Positions 15,067 through 21,756 of a DNA stretch of 37,876 nt are shown in pieces. The position numbers and the translations under genes are program-made. The notes beneath the pieces are model-generated. The model had not been told where the DNA came from and did no database searches. It saw only the letters and a program-made list of their open reading frames with translations. The DNA is from a virus: positions 1-37,876 of IMG/VR virus record IMGVR_UViG_3300044712_001478; one strand, written 5' to 3'. Position 1 is the first letter of the stretch. Every line of letters starts with the position of its first letter.

Positions 15067-15312
15067 ATGTCTATTCCAGTGATAAGTCTAGCGAGTCTCT
15101 CGCATGAAGAGTTCAAAGAATTGGTAGGTGAAGGGAAGAAGCAGGAGATAGATGCTGCTTCGACTCTGGCGCAGGTATCACCGATTGCCGTTCCTGCGCC
15201 TTTTCCTATGCATAGGACTTTTACCTATGTCAAGCGGCTTTACAAGCTCGGAAGTGGATTGGCTATTATGAAGCTTTACAATGACAATGTTAAGCGAAGA
15301 TATAGCGCTTGA
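15067..15312 (+). CDS. Hypothetical protein, 81 aa, own promoter
   Basis: Starts MSIPVISLASLSHEEFKELV, is helical in the first half, then Pro/Ala-rich, with a basic C-terminal helix (YVKRLYKLGSGLAIMKLYNDNVKRRYS). It sits alone between a terminator and the integrase promoter, and the ribosome site is poor (only AAAAAAAT upstream). An independent transcription unit next to the integrase suggests lysogenic or regulatory expression. No family recognised. Confidence 0.6.
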   Translation: MSIPVISLASLSHEEFKELVGEGKKQEIDAASTLAQVSPIAVPAPFPMHRTFTYVKRLYKLGSGLAIMKLYNDNVKRRYSA

Positions 15313-15346
15313 CTTGTTAGTCTGCTAATTAAAGGAGTGATTACTA

Positions 15347-15375
15347 TTGAATTAATTTAAGCCTTTTGTTACACT
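15347..15375 (+). promoter_or_regulatory. Candidate integrase promoter
   Basis: TTGAAT (15347-15352), 17 bp, then TACACT (15370-15375), giving a start about 35 bases before the integrase ATG. Both boxes match the consensus at 4 of 6 positions. Confidence 0.42.
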
Positions 15376-15416
15376 AGCCCAACCCAAAGTTGTGCATGGT
15401 ATACAAAAGGCGAACG

Positions 15417-16427
15417 ATGATTAATTCTTTAATTGATTTACAATCAAATAATTTACAAATTCACGACAGCAAAGATTACACTTCAAAAGTAGATCCTTAC
15501 GTCGTTCAGTCGATGTCAAAAAGAACGAGAGAAGGTTACAAGGCAGATATGAAATATTTCTGGGAATGGATGAAACTTTCCAATCCTGGTGAATCCGTCG
15601 TTACCGAAGAGATCGTTATTAAACACATCTTTCATCATCTTGAAGGAATGCCTAAGGAAATCGAGAAACAGCTTATTGCTAAAAATGTAAAAAAAGACGC
15701 TGGAGTACATTCCTTTTCTCATGTCAAAAGGAGAATCGTTGCGTTATCAGTCTTTCATAAACTAAATGATCTTCCAAATCCTTGCAAAAGTGAGAAGGTG
15801 AAAGATCTTTTGCGCGCTATGCATAAGAGCAGAACATCATTGAAGAAAAGTAAGGCAATATCAAAGAAAGTCTTAGAGGACATTATTGCAACTTGTGATA
15901 AAGGCACCCTTATAGATATAAGAGACAAAGCTATTATTCTATTTGCTTTTTGCTCAGGTGGCCGCAGACGTTCTGAGATACAAGAAGCTTCAATGGAAGA
16001 CTTACAAAAGGTCGATAATGGAGAATATCTCTATAGAGTGGCTAAGAGTAAAACCGATCAAAAGGGAAAGGGGTTTAGCGTTCCGATAACTGGAAAGGCA
16101 GCGGAAGCACTTAAAGAATGGCTTGATAAATCAGGTATAAAATTCGGTAGAATTTTTCGTTCTATAAATAAATCTCAGGCATTAGGAGAAAGTTACCATC
16201 ACATGTCATTAACCGAGATGTTTAAGAGAAGGATTCGTCAAGCTGGATATGATGAATCCATTTATTCCCTACACTCCTTGCGTTCTGGTTTTGTTACGGA
16301 AGCAGGTAAACAAGGATGCTCACTTGGTGATACAATGGCTTTAACGGGACATAAAGACGTTGTTGTCGCTATGGGATATTTTCAAGCTGGTGATGTTTTC
16401 AACAACAAAGCAGCAAGGCTTATATGA
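15417..16427 (+). CDS. int: Tyrosine recombinase / integrase
   Basis: 336 residues. The ATG at 15417 is chosen because AAAGG lies six bases upstream; longer frames from 15390 (TTG) or 15396 have no ribosome site. The N-terminal part has a core-binding SAM-like domain (REGYKADMKYFWEWMKL). The catalytic domain has the full set: Arg in SGGRRRSEI (~183-185), Lys in AKSKTDQ (~212), HSLRSG (His 286, Arg 289), GHK (His 312) and the nucleophile Tyr 321 in AMGYFQ. It would integrate and excise the phage genome; the attachment site was not found by eye. Confidence 0.94.
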   Translation: MINSLIDLQSNNLQIHDSKDYTSKVDPYVVQSMSKRTREGYKADMKYFWEWMKLSNPGESVVTEEIVIKHIFHHLEGMPKEIEKQLIAKNVKKDAGVHSFSHVKRRIVALSVFHKLNDLPNPCKSEKVKDLLRAMHKSRTSLKKSKAISKKVLEDIIATCDKGTLIDIRDKAIILFAFCSGGRRRSEIQEASMEDLQKVDNGEYLYRVAKSKTDQKGKGFSVPITGKAAEALKEWLDKSGIKFGRIFRSINKSQALGESYHHMSLTEMFKRRIRQAGYDESIYSLHSLRSGFVTEAGKQGCSLGDTMALTGHKDVVVAMGYFQAGDVFNNKAARLI

Positions 16428-16780
16428 AGGATAAAACATATCTATATTTCTTTGTTGTTTATTTTAAACAAGAGCTTTTGAGGCCTCCTTATTTATTTGG
16501 TAGATATCTTAGTTGTTCAACCAAAGCACTTGATATAGCAAGAGATTTATCAGAACTAATTTTCTCAGGTGATGATGATTTCGATGGTAAGATGTTTGTT
16601 TTTAGGAGTGAGGATATCAGTTACATTGAAATTTTCCCTCTTGATGACGAGTTTGAGAAAGATAATTTCAAGGACAATGAACACGTTATTTCTTATCTAA
16701 AAAAAGTGGATATGGTCAGAGTTAATGAGGGAAAAAGTTATGGAAAAAAAAGTAAGCAATCTAACACGATTAGCAAATAA
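16424..16780 (+). CDS. Hypothetical protein coupled to the integrase, 118 aa
   Basis: The ATG overlaps the integrase stop (ATGA), so it is probably co-expressed. Beta-alpha pattern with an aromatic strand (TYLYFFVVYFKQELLRPPYLF) and an acidic centre (FSGDDDFDGKMFVF). Distinctly AT-rich. An excision-directing role is conceivable from position, but no helix-turn-helix is evident. Confidence 0.62.
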   Translation: MKDKTYLYFFVVYFKQELLRPPYLFGRYLSCSTKALDIARDLSELIFSGDDDFDGKMFVFRSEDISYIEIFPLDDEFEKDNFKDNEHVISYLKKVDMVRVNEGKSYGKKSKQSNTISK

Positions 16781-16844
16781 AACATTTTCTAGTCAACCTA
16801 GTGAAGATTTTGTTAAACTTGATAGACTTCCTCATTTAATATAG
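16740..16844 (+). CDS. Short hypothetical protein, 34 aa
   Basis: MEKKVSNLTRLANKTFSSQP... in another frame over the end of the preceding gene, with GAGG nine bases before the ATG. The overlap and ribosome site favour a real gene; little else can be said. Confidence 0.42.
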   Translation: MEKKVSNLTRLANKTFSSQPSEDFVKLDRLPHLI

Positions 16845-16898
16845 AAGAGACTAGAGAGTACTATAAAAACAAGATGAAAAATGAGATATTAGATTGAC

Positions 16899-17132
16899 AT
16901 GAAAGATTATGATATAAGTAGTGATAATATCTTCAAAGATCTTGGTTTGAAAGATGCTGATAAATTGAAAGAAAAAACAATTCGTAAGATAAACAGCAAA
17001 CAATCTTGTTTAATAGATTCACTGGAAGAACAGTTTGATTTGCAAGAGTTTTTAATAGATCAATCAGATTTATTTATATATTGTGAAATTAGAAAAGGAT
17101 ATGAAGAAGAAATGAAAGAGGAAAAGAAATGA
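16899..17132 (+). CDS. Hypothetical protein with an antitoxin-like N-terminus, 77 aa
   Basis: NIFKDLGLKDADKLKEKTIRKI near residue 10 resembles the opening helix of HigA-type antitoxins (typically a DLG-x-x-DAEEL pattern), but the helix-turn-helix that normally follows is missing, replaced by an acidic segment. It may be a degenerate or repurposed antitoxin. The stop overlaps the next start (ATGA). Ribosome site weak. Confidence 0.5.
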   Translation: MKDYDISSDNIFKDLGLKDADKLKEKTIRKINSKQSCLIDSLEEQFDLQEFLIDQSDLFIYCEIRKGYEEEMKEEKK

Positions 17133-17374
17133 AGTTTCAAATAGTCCTACACTTTAAAGATAGAGAAGAGTTTTCTTATATCTTAAATGTTGATCAAAAA
17201 TTCAAGAATATTGAGGATTACATAACAGACTACATAAAAGAAATATTCGAGATGAATGTTTTATTTGACTGGGCTTATGACCTTGAAAGCGATTGCGAAA
17301 GTTTTTATTTTGGTTTGAACTTAGAGGGGTTACAAATGGTTGAGATGTGTATTATGAATAAAAAGGAAGAATAA
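17129..17374 (+). CDS. Hypothetical protein, 81 aa
   Basis: Acidic alpha-beta protein MKFQIVLHFKDREEFSYIL..., coupled to the preceding gene (ATGA) with GAGGAAAAG upstream. Size, charge and base composition match its neighbours in the AT-rich cargo cluster. No family recognised. Confidence 0.6.
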   Translation: MKFQIVLHFKDREEFSYILNVDQKFKNIEDYITDYIKEIFEMNVLFDWAYDLESDCESFYFGLNLEGLQMVEMCIMNKKEE

Positions 17375-17377
17375 TAG

Positions 17378-17620
17378 ATGAAGAAATATAGAGTTACGTT
17401 TTGGTGTTTAGCGAATCCTCTTTATGAAACTGAGATTAAATTCAAGCCTGGAGATATTATGTCTCATGATGATAAAAATTTCGTTCGTATTACAGATTTA
17501 ATGGATATGTATAACTTTAACTGTATAAATGGATACTATCAAGAAGATTGTGGTAATGAATTGAATTTGATAAATTTAAGTAATGTTCAAAGAATACAAT
17601 TTGAGGAACTTGAAGAGTAA
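17378..17620 (+). CDS. Hypothetical protein, 80 aa
   Basis: MKKYRVTFWCLANPLYETEIKF... with two predicted strands, a middle acidic loop, and an acidic end (IQFEELEE). GGAAG lies upstream. The fold may resemble the preceding 81-residue protein (both open with a basic strand then an acidic helix), but this is not firm. Function unknown. Confidence 0.58.
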   Translation: MKKYRVTFWCLANPLYETEIKFKPGDIMSHDDKNFVRITDLMDMYNFNCINGYYQEDCGNELNLINLSNVQRIQFEELEE

Positions 17621-17635
17621 AGAAGAGTTTTTTTT

Positions 17636-17863
17636 ATGACGAAATTCAATATTAATGATTCTTTAGATGAACATCTTCAAGACGATGAATTTAGGGCTAA
17701 ATTTATAAATGCAGCTTTTAAAGAGGATTATGACATATTCATGCTATGTGTTGATGACGTCATAAGAGCTAACAGGAAGCGAAAGGATAATGAATTTAAA
17801 AGACAACTTAAGAGACTTGTCGAACAAGACAAGGAACTTATGGATAAATTAGCAAAGAGATAA
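17636..17863 (+). CDS. Antitoxin-like protein, 75 aa
   Basis: FNINDSLDEHLQDDEFRAKFINAAFKEDYDIFMLCVDDVIRA (residues 4-45) follows the N-terminal pattern of addiction-module antidotes that accompany HigB/RelE toxins (FD...YL.dde..a.yL..A.e..D......l.dv.RA). The DNA-binding half is absent; instead a basic coiled coil follows. No toxin gene is recognisable next to it. A decoy or anti-defence antitoxin role is speculative. Confidence 0.5.
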   Translation: MTKFNINDSLDEHLQDDEFRAKFINAAFKEDYDIFMLCVDDVIRANRKRKDNEFKRQLKRLVEQDKELMDKLAKR

Positions 17864-17867
17864 GTAT

Positions 17868-18368
17868 ATGTGTAATGGTTTTTTTGATAAATATAGTGAA
17901 TTAGGTTTAACTAACAGTCTTAAAACTAATTTTTTTGACTTTGTTATTTTGAGATATCTGTATTTTTATGAAGATTGTTTTGAGTTAAAAAAGACAATTT
18001 TTGATAATTTATCAAGGGATGATTTTATAGATCGTGAAATGGGTATGTTATATCTTTTTTATAAAGAAAAACAAAACATTTCCATTAATGATTTAATATC
18101 GAACAATTTAAATGAATTTTTCTTTTCCATTTCAGATTTTCAGATTCGTATTAGTGAGTTTGATTTGTTGATTTGCATTCAAAGAATATTGGAAAGATCT
18201 TGGATAAAGAAGGTTGAAGGGATTGGTTATGATTATTATAACGCAAAAACAAATTCAAAAACAAATGATCATGATTTAGAAATTATTAGAAAAAGTCATT
18301 ATTTTGAAGCTAGAAATATTCCAAGTGTTGGCGTATGTATACCAGATGATATAGAAGAAAAGGAGTAA
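17868..18368 (+). CDS. Hypothetical protein, 166 aa
   Basis: Very AT-rich gene for a Phe/Ile/Asp-rich protein (TNSLKTNFFDFVILRYLYFYEDCFEL...). Helical first two thirds, then a short C-terminal part (EARNIPSVGVCIPDDIEEKE). Largest member of the cargo cluster. The composition differs from the structural genes and suggests a separate origin. No family recognised. Confidence 0.62.
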   Translation: MCNGFFDKYSELGLTNSLKTNFFDFVILRYLYFYEDCFELKKTIFDNLSRDDFIDREMGMLYLFYKEKQNISINDLISNNLNEFFFSISDFQIRISEFDLLICIQRILERSWIKKVEGIGYDYYNAKTNSKTNDHDLEIIRKSHYFEARNIPSVGVCIPDDIEEKE

Positions 18369-18370
18369 AT

Positions 18371-18547
18371 ATGGAATGGATACAAACATTGTTTATTGTT
18401 GGAACTTTAGGAAGCTTTACGTACTGGATGTTTAGTAAGCTAGATAGTGATGTAAAAATGTTAGCTGCTAGACAAGATAGTCAAACACAGAGAATTGATC
18501 AGTTGTACCAGATGTTCATTGACTTACTGAAGGAAGGGAAGAAATAG
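18371..18547 (+). CDS. Small membrane protein with coiled-coil tail (MEW family)
   Basis: 58 residues with AGGAG seven bases upstream. Residues 3-21 are a membrane segment (WIQTLFIVGTLGSFTYWMF). The tail ends RIDQLYQMFIDLLKEG, which pairs with RTDSLYNMFYELVKNQ at 7435-7686. The N-terminus pairs with the 1275-1493 protein. Third copy of this design in the genome. The stop codon lies in a 15-base sequence repeated nearly exactly after the HNH gene. Confidence 0.7.
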   Translation: MEWIQTLFIVGTLGSFTYWMFSKLDSDVKMLAARQDSQTQRIDQLYQMFIDLLKEGKK

Positions 18548-18555
18548 CGTGAATC
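18541..18555. repeat. Near-direct repeat flanking the HNH cassette (left)
   Basis: GAAATAGCGTGAATC matches GAAATAGCGCGAGTC at 19381-19395 at 13 of 15 positions. The two copies bracket the promoter, leader and HNH gene and may mark the edges of an inserted cassette. Confidence 0.45.
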
Positions 18556-18754
18556 CTCCATTTGGTGGTGGAATATCCGACGTCAAGTGGAGGATTTACA
18601 GATAGTCTCCCTACTGGGGGATTAGTGCCACAACCTGTGGCACTAATACTCATGGTGAATAGCTCCGCTGATTGGGGTGGATTTTGTTTCTTCTTGTTTC
18701 TAACTCGATTGCATCTAATCTAGGCAAAAAGCCTAGTCCTTGATATTCAATTAC
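18548..18754. other. Gene-free hairpin region before the HNH promoter
   Basis: No gene seen. It holds AATCCTCCA (18552-18560) with TGGAGGATT (18588-18596); a perfect 12-bp stem, ATTAGTGCCACA (18621-18632) with TGTGGCACTAAT (18636-18647), on a three-base loop; and CTAGGC (18720-18725) with GCCTAG (18731-18736). None has a T-run. They may act together as a factor-dependent terminator or be protein-binding palindromes separating cargo from late genes. Confidence 0.55.
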
Positions 18755-18783
18755 TTGCTATTTCATTCCCATTCATCTATAAT
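18755..18783 (+). promoter_or_regulatory. Promoter for the HNH and capsid genes
   Basis: TTGCTA (18755-18760), 17-bp spacer, TATAAT (18778-18783): a perfect -10 box and a 4/6 -35 box. The predicted transcript starts near 18790, exactly where the paired leader RNA begins. Confidence 0.68.
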
Positions 18784-18790
18784 GTTGCGC

Positions 18791-18853
18791 ATATACCTAG
18801 GGGGCACCCGAAAAGCGTATTCCTAACGCCTGGTATATCTTTTCTTAGGAATA
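18791..18853 (+). ncRNA. Candidate structured leader RNA with interleaved helices
   Basis: ATATACC (18791-18797) can pair with GGTATAT (18832-18838), while TATTCCTAA (18818-18826) can pair with TTAGGAATA (18845-18853). These pairings cross, so they form either a pseudoknot or two alternative folds. A short stem GCG/CGC (18815-18817, 18827-18829) would present the 9-nt segment as a loop. The element ends five bases before the AGGAGG site of the HNH gene, so it could switch its translation. No known RNA family was recognised. Confidence 0.5.
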
Positions 18854-18868
18854 ACTATAGGAGGTTAT

Positions 18869-19375
18869 ATGTCTAATCATGAAATCATCGAATGGAAAAA
18901 ACAGCATCCAAAAGCTACTGAACAAGAGATAATGAAACAACGTATCAAGTTTCATACTAAACAAAATGGCGAATGTCTTGAGTGGACTGCTACAATTTCA
19001 AATGGATATGGAACCTTTGAGCATAAGGGAAAAATGATGAATGCTTCTCGTGCTGCTTGGATTGCTACTTATGGGAATATTCCTAAAGGAATGTTAGTGC
19101 TTCATCATTGCGATAATCGAGCTTGTTGTAATGTAGATCATCTTTTTCTAGGTACTCATAAAGACAACACAAGAGACATGGTACAAAAAAAAAGAGATCG
19201 TTGGGATACTTGTAGAAAATTCCCTGTTGGAACTAGAGAAAAGGTTGGAGAGCTTAGAGAATCAGGAAAAATGTATCGAGAAATTATGGTAGAACTTGGT
19301 TTAACGATGGACCAAGTCAAGAGCCTTTTGCAGAATTATAAAAGAAACTTGCGCATAAATAAGGATGTAGAATAA
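18869..19375 (+). CDS. HNH homing endonuclease (free-standing)
   Basis: 168 residues with a strong AGGAGG four bases before the ATG. The HNH_3-type core is clear: CLEWTATISNGYGTFEHKGK (35-55), ASRAAWIATYGNIPKGM, then VLHHCDNRACCNVDHLFLGTHKDNTRDM (about 80-107) with the metal and zinc ligands His-His, Cys-x4-Cys and Asn. The C-terminal helices (EKVGELRESGKMYREIMVELGLTMDQVKSLL) form a DNA-binding helix-turn-helix. It lies outside any intron, 123 bases before the capsid gene, whose intron lacks an ORF, so it may drive that intron's spread by cutting intron-free capsid genes. Confidence 0.88.
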   Translation: MSNHEIIEWKKQHPKATEQEIMKQRIKFHTKQNGECLEWTATISNGYGTFEHKGKMMNASRAAWIATYGNIPKGMLVLHHCDNRACCNVDHLFLGTHKDNTRDMVQKKRDRWDTCRKFPVGTREKVGELRESGKMYREIMVELGLTMDQVKSLLQNYKRNLRINKDVE

Positions 19376-19380
19376 ATATT

Positions 19381-19395
19381 GAAATAGCGCGAGTC
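19381..19395. repeat. Near-direct repeat flanking the HNH cassette (right)
   Basis: Partner of 18541-18555. It lies just after the HNH stop. The remaining bases to 19498 hold only weak pairings (AGTCG with CGACT) and the capsid ribosome site GAGGTG. Confidence 0.45.
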
Positions 19396-19498
19396 GGGAT
19401 TCGCTAACCCCTTCGACTGTATGTGTCTCGTCAACACGGGCTGTACTTAGTTTGCTTCGCCAGCATTCGAATTACAAATCGTTTTGATGAGGTGACAC

Positions 19499-20680
19499 AT
19501 GTCATTTCCTTCTGGAATAACAAATATCAACAACATGGCTCCTGAGCTTCCCTTACAGGCTAGCGAGGACTTGCTTTCAACGCCCATAAAATGAATGTGG
19601 GCTTTAAACCTTCTCTGATTGGCTTGGAAACCCGATGGGGTGACAAGGCGGAAGCAGGCGAAAGCCGGGCACCGTGAACGACTAAGTGAGAGGGCACCTG
19701 AAAGGGTGATGCGATAGTCTGAACTCGACGAATACAAGAAGGTCGAGAGGGAGAAATAACAAAATCCCCGCCTAGAAATAGGTCATAAAGCAACAGAAAG
19801 GTTCAATTTAATTCACTCTTTTGGGGTGGATCTGCACCATGCGGAAGCCTATATCGGCAAGACAACCCGCATGAGCCGTTTCGAGCGCCTTTCTACGGAT
19901 GGAGGACAACTGGATGGATCTGGTATTGATCCAGCCTCTGAAGTTCCCGTTCGTTCTGATATCGACGCCACAATGGAAATCTACGCTAAGAGTATCGTGA
20001 CCAATGAGCAAGTCGTCTTGTACGAAAACTCCAAGACCTTAACGAAGTTTACGGCTTTGCTTGGCCAGTGGCTACGAGAAAAAGAAGACCTACTCATGCG
20101 CGACTTATTCGCCTCTAGCGTCTCTTACATTAATGCTACGGGGGGTTTGAATGGTGACCAACCTTCTAACATCTCTTTAAATGATATCAATAACATCGAA
20201 ACAATTTTGCTAGGCAACGACGCAAGGACAATGCTTACCAATATCGAAGCGATGAATAAATTCGGTACTGGACCTACTAGAGATGCCTTCGTTGCTTTGG
20301 CTCACACAAACTTGACGGCAGATTTGCAAAAGGTTCAAGGGGTACTTCTAAGAGCTAACTATCCAGAAACTGAAAATATTCGACCGGAAGAATATTGCGC
20401 CGTTTCTCGATTCCGCTTCTTTGTCTCTTCGAAAGCCAACAAAATTCCAAGTGCTTCGATGGCTGGACATACAGTTTATACTATCCCAATGTATGGACTT
20501 GAAGCAGCTGCGAAAATTGAGCAAAACAACTATACGGCAGTCATTGGATATCGTCCTCCATGGGTTGTCTCCTCTGTTGCTCAAAATTGCCAATTGTACG
20601 CGAAATTTGCGATTGCTCGCGCAATTACAAATCAAAACTGGATTTCCGGATTGAATGTAACAACCTTACAAGCTTCATAA
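19499..20680 (+). CDS. Major capsid protein (N4-gp56 family), split by a group I intron
   Basis: Exon 1 is 19499-19587 (29 codons plus AT) and exon 2 is 19801-20680. Splicing makes codon 30 ATG and gives a 322-residue protein reading ...LLSTP-M-FNLIHSFGVDLHHAEAYIGKT. The restored N-terminus has the N4-gp56 capsid pattern (a helix, HSFG, GKT-x-RxxRFERL, an acidic loop, then NEQVVLYENSKTLTKFTALLGQWL). Without splicing, translation stops at the TGA at 19592-19594 after 31 residues. The GTG at 19826 is only a false internal start. GAGGTG precedes the ATG. It forms the icosahedral shell. Confidence 0.88.
19588..19800 (+). ncRNA. Group I self-splicing intron in the capsid gene
   Basis: 213 nt, no ORF. 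P1 pairs exon GCCCAU (19582-19587) with intron GUGGGC (19597-19602), placing a U-G wobble at the 5' splice site. P10 pairs exon 2 GUUCA (19801-19805) with intron UGAAU (19592-19596). P7 is GACUA (19680-19684) with UAGUC (19715-19719). P8 is CACC/GGUG. P9 is CUCGAC (19724-19729) with GUCGAG (19742-19747). A GGC-GAAA-GCC hairpin lies in the P4-P6 region and a CCUA-GAAA-UAGG hairpin near the end. The intron ends in G at 19800. All are hallmarks of group I introns. Confidence 0.93.
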
Positions 20681-20692
20681 GGAGATCACACA

Positions 20693-21685
20693 ATGGCTTT
20701 TACTTTAATGCTTCAAGATTCGTTCGTTTCTACTGGTGCTGCCAAGGTTATTCCAATAACCTGCGGAATAGCTGATTACATGGTCACCAAGAATATCACG
20801 CAAATGGCTGCTGCGCCTGCAACGGCTGTTGTTATCACTTCAGAGTGGTATCGAGGCATGTTTGCTGACAATGATGGTATTAGATGGAAGAAATCTTCGA
20901 GTACCTCTGTCATCAATATCGACACCTTTGCGACAAGTACAGCTTCTAATGGCTTTACGTATGTTCCTACCAATCCAACGGTAGAAGCTGCGGTAACTGG
21001 GACGACCATTACCCAAGCCAATGGAGCGGTTTGTTCTGCTACAAATACCTACTCAGATGGAGACCGAGTTCGTATTTACGACTCTACGGGTATGCTTCAA
21101 ATCGCTGGAATGGACTTTACCATTTCATCTGTTAGCGGTTCCGCTTTTACATTGCTGGGTCTTGATTCTAGCGGCTTTGCTGCTGGGGCAACTGCTTTTA
21201 AAGTTCGACGTATAAGCAAACTTGCTCAAGTTGAACCCGAATTTCTTTATATCACAAAGATTTCGAAAGCAACCCAAGCTGTGGTAACCGTTTCTGTTGC
21301 TCATAGCTACGTAGTTGGTCAGCTCATTCGTTTTAGCATTGCCTCTTCAATGGGCATGCAAGAAATGAATGGACTAACTGGCAAGATTACCGCAGTCGGG
21401 ACTTACACGATTACGGTTGATATTGACTCGTCTTCGTTTACTACTTTTGCTTTCCCAGCAAGTACAGCAACGCCGACGGCTCAACTATTCTCCACTCTTG
21501 CTCCTGCTGGACAACGTACGCAATATGATCCTGTTACTCTCGTCCAGACTGGATATAATTTCACCTATGCTCCTTTCCATACAGGACAATTCATTCCTTT
21601 TATGCTTCTTGGTGGAGGCGCTCAATGCCCCGCTGGAGCAGCTAGCGATGTAATTGTGTATCAGATCTGGCGCAAGGAAAATTAA
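20693..21685 (+). CDS. Virion structural protein (decoration or head protein)
   Basis: 330 residues with AAGGAG eight bases before the ATG. Beta-rich, Thr/Ser/Ala-rich sequence with an Ig-like or FCCH-type unit around 190-260 (VTVSVAHSYVVGQLIRFSIASSMGMQEMNGLTGKI...YTITVDIDSSSFTTF). Located 12 bases behind the capsid gene and followed by a terminator, so it is likely made at high level with the capsid. Decoration or head-stabilising protein is the best inference. Confidence 0.72.
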   Translation: MAFTLMLQDSFVSTGAAKVIPITCGIADYMVTKNITQMAAAPATAVVITSEWYRGMFADNDGIRWKKSSSTSVINIDTFATSTASNGFTYVPTNPTVEAAVTGTTITQANGAVCSATNTYSDGDRVRIYDSTGMLQIAGMDFTISSVSGSAFTLLGLDSSGFAAGATAFKVRRISKLAQVEPEFLYITKISKATQAVVTVSVAHSYVVGQLIRFSIASSMGMQEMNGLTGKITAVGTYTITVDIDSSSFTTFAFPASTATPTAQLFSTLAPAGQRTQYDPVTLVQTGYNFTYAPFHTGQFIPFMLLGGGAQCPAGAASDVIVYQIWRKEN

Positions 21686-21700
21686 GTCTCTCGCCTCCCA

Positions 21701-21730
21701 GGAGGGTAACTTTTGTTGCCCTCCATTTTT
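21701..21730 (+). terminator. Rho-independent terminator after capsid and decoration genes
   Basis: GGAGGGTAAC (21701-21710) pairs, with one mismatch, to GTTGCCCTCC (21715-21724), followed by ATTTTT. It lies inside the structural block and would raise capsid-gene expression relative to the genes after it. Confidence 0.82.
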
Positions 21731-21756
21731 AACTTAAAAAAAATAGGAAAAACAAT

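Noticed and set aside
18791-19375. IscB-type OMEGA RNA plus HNH nuclease
   Set aside because: The 168-residue protein has a small HNH_3 core and lacks the RuvC parts and length of IscB; the leader is also far too short.
19499-19594. Frameshift or pseudogene of the capsid gene, or a separate 31-residue peptide
   Set aside because: Exon 1 and exon 2 are in the same frame, a 213-nt (71-codon) segment with group I pairings lies between them, and splicing restores the expected N-terminus; damage is not needed to explain the stop.
19826-20680. GTG at 19826 as the true capsid start
   Set aside because: It has no proper ribosome site and would drop the conserved HSFG segment directly upstream in the same frame.
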